Source of the DNA: an uncultured Oscillospiraceae bacterium
Lineage (GTDB): Bacteria; Bacillota; Clostridia; Oscillospirales; Oscillospiraceae
NCBI GenBank assembly: GCA_947625815.1
Contig: CANQPU010000001.1
Coordinates: 111,001 to 175,000 of the forward strand
Reading direction: 5' to 3'
Length of the DNA: 64,000 nucleotides
Of this stretch, positions 61,951-64,000 are shown piece after piece. Numbering within the stretch: position 1 is the first letter of the stretch; each line of letters opens with the position of its first letter. The position numbers and the translations under genes were made by a program. The notes beneath the pieces were generated by a model. The model did not search any database, had not been told where the DNA came from, and saw nothing but the letters and a program-made list of their open reading frames with translations.

Positions 61951-61977
61951 AAGGGCGGGTTTCAAACCCGCCCTTTT
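61951..61977 (+). terminator. Terminator of the phosphofructokinase gene
   Basis: AAGGGCGGGTTT, C, AAACCCGCCCTT, then TTT. The hairpin resembles the ends of the MITE-like element at 17015. Confidence 0.88.
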
Positions 61978-62038
61978 TGTGTCATTTTTATCCTGTGGGA
62001 ATAGAATGAAGGGAACGCGGGAAAGGGGAGGCGTCTGA

Positions 62039-62926
62039 ATGGAATTTTCAGTCATTGGTGGGGATATGAGGACGGTGAGGCTGGCGGAGCTTCTGAAGGC
62101 CGACGGGCATGAGGTCCGCTGCTTCGGGTTGGAAAAGGGGGGAAGCCGGGTCCTGACGAACGAGGCGTCCCTCGGGAAGGCCCTCCGGGGCGCGGGGTAC
62201 GTGATCCTGCCCCTGCCCATGGGCGGCGGGGAGGAGCTGAACGCGCCGCTGTCGGACGCGCCGATCTCCGTTCGGGAACTGGCGGAGGCCATCCCGCCGG
62301 AGGCGACCGTGCTGGCCGGAAAGCCGGAGGGCGTCTTTGCGGAGCTGGCCCGTGCGCGGGGGCTTTGCGTGAGGGACTACTTCGCCCGGGAGGAGCTGAC
62401 GGTCCGAAACGCCGCCTCCACCGCCGAGGGCGCCGTGGAGATCCTGATGCGGGAGCTCCCCGTGACGCTGCTTGGCGCGAGGATCCTCGTCATCGGCTTC
62501 GGGCGCATCGGAAAGCTCCTCTCCCTGCGCCTCCGGGCGCTTGGGGCGGACGTCACCGCCTCGGCGCGCAAATGCGCCGACATGGCGTGGATCGAAGCTC
62601 TGGGCCTGCGCGGGGCGGATACGCGGCGCCTGGCCGACGCCGTCACCGGCAAGACGGCCGTGGTGAACACCGTTCCGGCCATGGTGCTGGACCGGGAGGC
62701 GCTGACCGGGGTGCCTGACGGATGCTTTCTTCTGGATCTGGCCTCAAAACCGGGCGGCATCGACCTTGAGGCGGCCCGGGAGCTGGGCCTCCGCGCCGTC
62801 CGGGCGCTGGCGCTCCCCGGGAAAGCTGCGCCGGAGACTGCCGGCGCGGCCATCAGGGATACATTATATCAAATGATCAAGGAATCGGATGAAAACGAAT
62901 TGGAGTGTAGTCAGTGGAAAGGTTAA
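62039..62926 (+). CDS. dpaA: Dipicolinate synthase subunit A
   Basis: Makes dipicolinic acid for the spore core together with DpaB, 295 residues. An N-terminal domain (EFSVIGGDMRTVRLAELL) precedes a Rossmann fold with ILVIGFGRIGKLLSLRL and ends DTLYQMIK. In Bacillus it is sigma-K dependent; I could not find a convincing sigma-K promoter. The ATG follows GGGGAGGCG. It overlaps dpaB by 13 bases. Confidence 0.94.
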   Translation: MEFSVIGGDMRTVRLAELLKADGHEVRCFGLEKGGSRVLTNEASLGKALRGAGYVILPLPMGGGEELNAPLSDAPISVRELAEAIPPEATVLAGKPEGVFAELARARGLCVRDYFAREELTVRNAASTAEGAVEILMRELPVTLLGARILVIGFGRIGKLLSLRLRALGADVTASARKCADMAWIEALGLRGADTRRLADAVTGKTAVVNTVPAMVLDREALTGVPDGCFLLDLASKPGGIDLEAARELGLRAVRALALPGKAAPETAGAAIRDTLYQMIKESDENELECSQWKG

Positions 62927-63504
62927 GAGCGGGTGTCGCCCTGTGCGGCTCCTACTGTACATTTAAAAAAGCCGTGGACGCCTTTGAGCGCCTGTGTACC
63001 GAGTACGATGTGACGCCCATCATGTCCGAGAGCGCCGCCGTGACGGATTCGCGCTTCGGAAAGGCGCAGGAATTTCGCGCGCGCCTTGAAAAAGCCTCCG
63101 GGAGAGAGATCGTGGACACCATCGTCAAAGCGGAGCCCATCGGCCCCAAAAAGCTGCTGGACGTCCTGATCATCGTCCCCTGCACAGGCAACACCATCGC
63201 CAAGATGGCCAACGGCATCACGGACTCCGCGGTGACTATGGCCGCCAAGGCCCACCTGAGGAACGGCCGACCGGTCGTCATCGCTGTTTCCACCAACGAC
63301 GCGCTGAGCGCCAACGCGGAAAACATCGGGAAGCTCCTGGCCAGAAAAAACATCTATTTCGTGCCCTTCTATCAGGATGATCCGCAGGGGAAGCCCTGCT
63401 CGCTGGCCGCGGATCTGGCGCTGATCGAGCCGACGGTAGAGGCCGCCATTCAGGGAAGACAGCTTCAGCCTGTGTTTGCCGTCAGGGAACCCCACAAGAT
63501 TTAG
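62914..63504 (+). CDS. dpaB: Dipicolinate synthase subunit B
   Basis: Flavoprotein-like partner of DpaA, 196 residues, with GVALCGSYCTFKKAVDAFER, VPCTGNTIAKMANGITDS and FVPFYQDDPQGKP, all typical of SpoVFB. GTG start inside the end of dpaA, showing coupling. It is the last gene before the rRNA promoters. Confidence 0.95.
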   Translation: MERLRAGVALCGSYCTFKKAVDAFERLCTEYDVTPIMSESAAVTDSRFGKAQEFRARLEKASGREIVDTIVKAEPIGPKKLLDVLIIVPCTGNTIAKMANGITDSAVTMAAKAHLRNGRPVVIAVSTNDALSANAENIGKLLARKNIYFVPFYQDDPQGKPCSLAADLALIEPTVEAAIQGRQLQPVFAVREPHKI

Positions 63505-63577
63505 TAGCGCCGGATCGGAGTCCTCCGCACAGTGGCGGTCTGGTAAAAATTTTTTAATGAAAAAGGCAAAAAAGGTG

Positions 63578-63700
63578 TTGACAGGGGGAGGTGGGAGGGT
63601 GTATAGTAAGCGAGCTGTTGAGAAGCAGCGTACCGTATCCGAAAAAAACTTGGAAAACTCAAAAAAAAGGGTTGACAAGGGGGATCGGATGTGGTATTCT
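63578..63700 (+). promoter_or_regulatory. Tandem rRNA promoters P1 and P2
   Basis: P1: TTGACA (63578-63583), 18-base spacer, TATAGT (63602-63607). P2: TTGACA (63672-63677), 17-base spacer, TATTCT (63695-63700). The pair is about 94 bases apart, typical for ribosomal operons. Confidence 0.9.
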
Positions 63701-63807
63701 AAAAATCCGCCGGCCGAAAGGCGGGCGGGATGCACCTTGCGAATTAAACAGTGTAAGCGAGAAAGCACCAAGAAAACGGGAAGGGCTTTCGTTGCGAAAG
63801 CAACAAA

Positions 63808-63824
63808 GAATTCTTTTGAGAGCT
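63808..63824 (+). promoter_or_regulatory. boxA-like antitermination site in the rRNA leader
   Basis: GAATTCTTTTGAGAGCT resembles the boxA element (TGYTCTTTRA) bound by NusB-NusE. A hairpin (CTTTCGTTGCGAAAG) lies just before it. The rest of 63701-63875 is rRNA leader with no gene. Confidence 0.5.
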
Positions 63825-63875
63825 AGTATAGCGATCAAGAAATAGATTTTAGCGCCGAAAGGTGTTAAGATACCA

Positions 63876-64000
<125 letters not shown>

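Overview
This window comes from a high-GC, endospore-forming, anaerobic Firmicute, most likely a gut clostridium of the Oscillospiraceae type. The evidence is an anaerobic ribonucleotide reductase, spoIVB, spo0A, a full spoIIIAA-AH operon, dipicolinate synthase (dpaAB), a leucine T-box, PPi-type phosphofructokinase, and a 16S rRNA start with a Firmicute-like V1 region. The genus cannot be fixed from the ~125 bases of 16S present.

Layout. 1-612: 5' end of nrdD with two NrdR boxes. 613-4253: sfsA diverging from trkA-trkH. 4254-9438: rodA, tsaE-tsaB-upp, a family 2 glycosyltransferase and ridA, with two hairpin-rich repeat regions. 9571-22505: one long minus-strand branched-chain amino acid operon (leuA-ilvB-ilvN-ilvC-ilvD-leuC-leuD-unknown-leuB-DUF815 ATPase-ilvA) behind a T-box whose predicted specifier is a leucine codon. 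22575-31308: a cell-wall amidase/peptidase, then the sporulation block spoIVB, spo0A and spoIIIAA-AH. 31411-35574: asp23-nusB-tsaD paralogue-xseA-xseB-ispA. 35724-39955: an island with a barnase-like secreted RNase, a barstar domain fused in frame to a family 9-like pectate lyase, and a GH105/88 unsaturated uronyl hydrolase. 39974-47971: a ~660-nt structured RNA with its own promoter, taken as OLE RNA from its position between ispA and oapA-dxs, followed by oapA, dxs, tlyA-like, nadK, argR, recN and a ferredoxin-tailed aldo/keto reductase. 48132-52045: PucR/CdaR-like regulator, ftsE-ftsX and an M23 coiled-coil murein hydrolase. 52293-57232: a small DUF4830 protein and methyl-cycle/purine salvage genes (amidohydrolase, PNP, ahcY). 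57279-61933: unknown gene, greA, lysS, an AT-rich small membrane protein and PPi-PFK. 62039-64000: dpaAB, tandem rRNA promoters and the 16S start.

The most striking observations are: (i) a Spo0A whose phospho-acceptor aspartate is replaced by glutamate while the DNA-binding domain is intact; (ii) a perfect NrdR-box palindrome in the spoIVB-spo0A gap, matching the boxes at nrdD in the same window; (iii) a barnase/barstar pair in which the immunity protein reads straight into a pectate lyase; (iv) the OLE RNA/OapA locus, with the carbohydrate/toxin island inserted between it and its usual neighbour ispA; (v) several families of nested-hairpin repeats, two with compensatory base changes between copies.

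Functionally the window joins cell-wall growth (RodA, FtsEX-M23), isoprenoid precursor supply (Dxs, IspA), branched-chain amino acid synthesis, spore formation and pectin use. All assignments come from reading the sequence; no database search was run.
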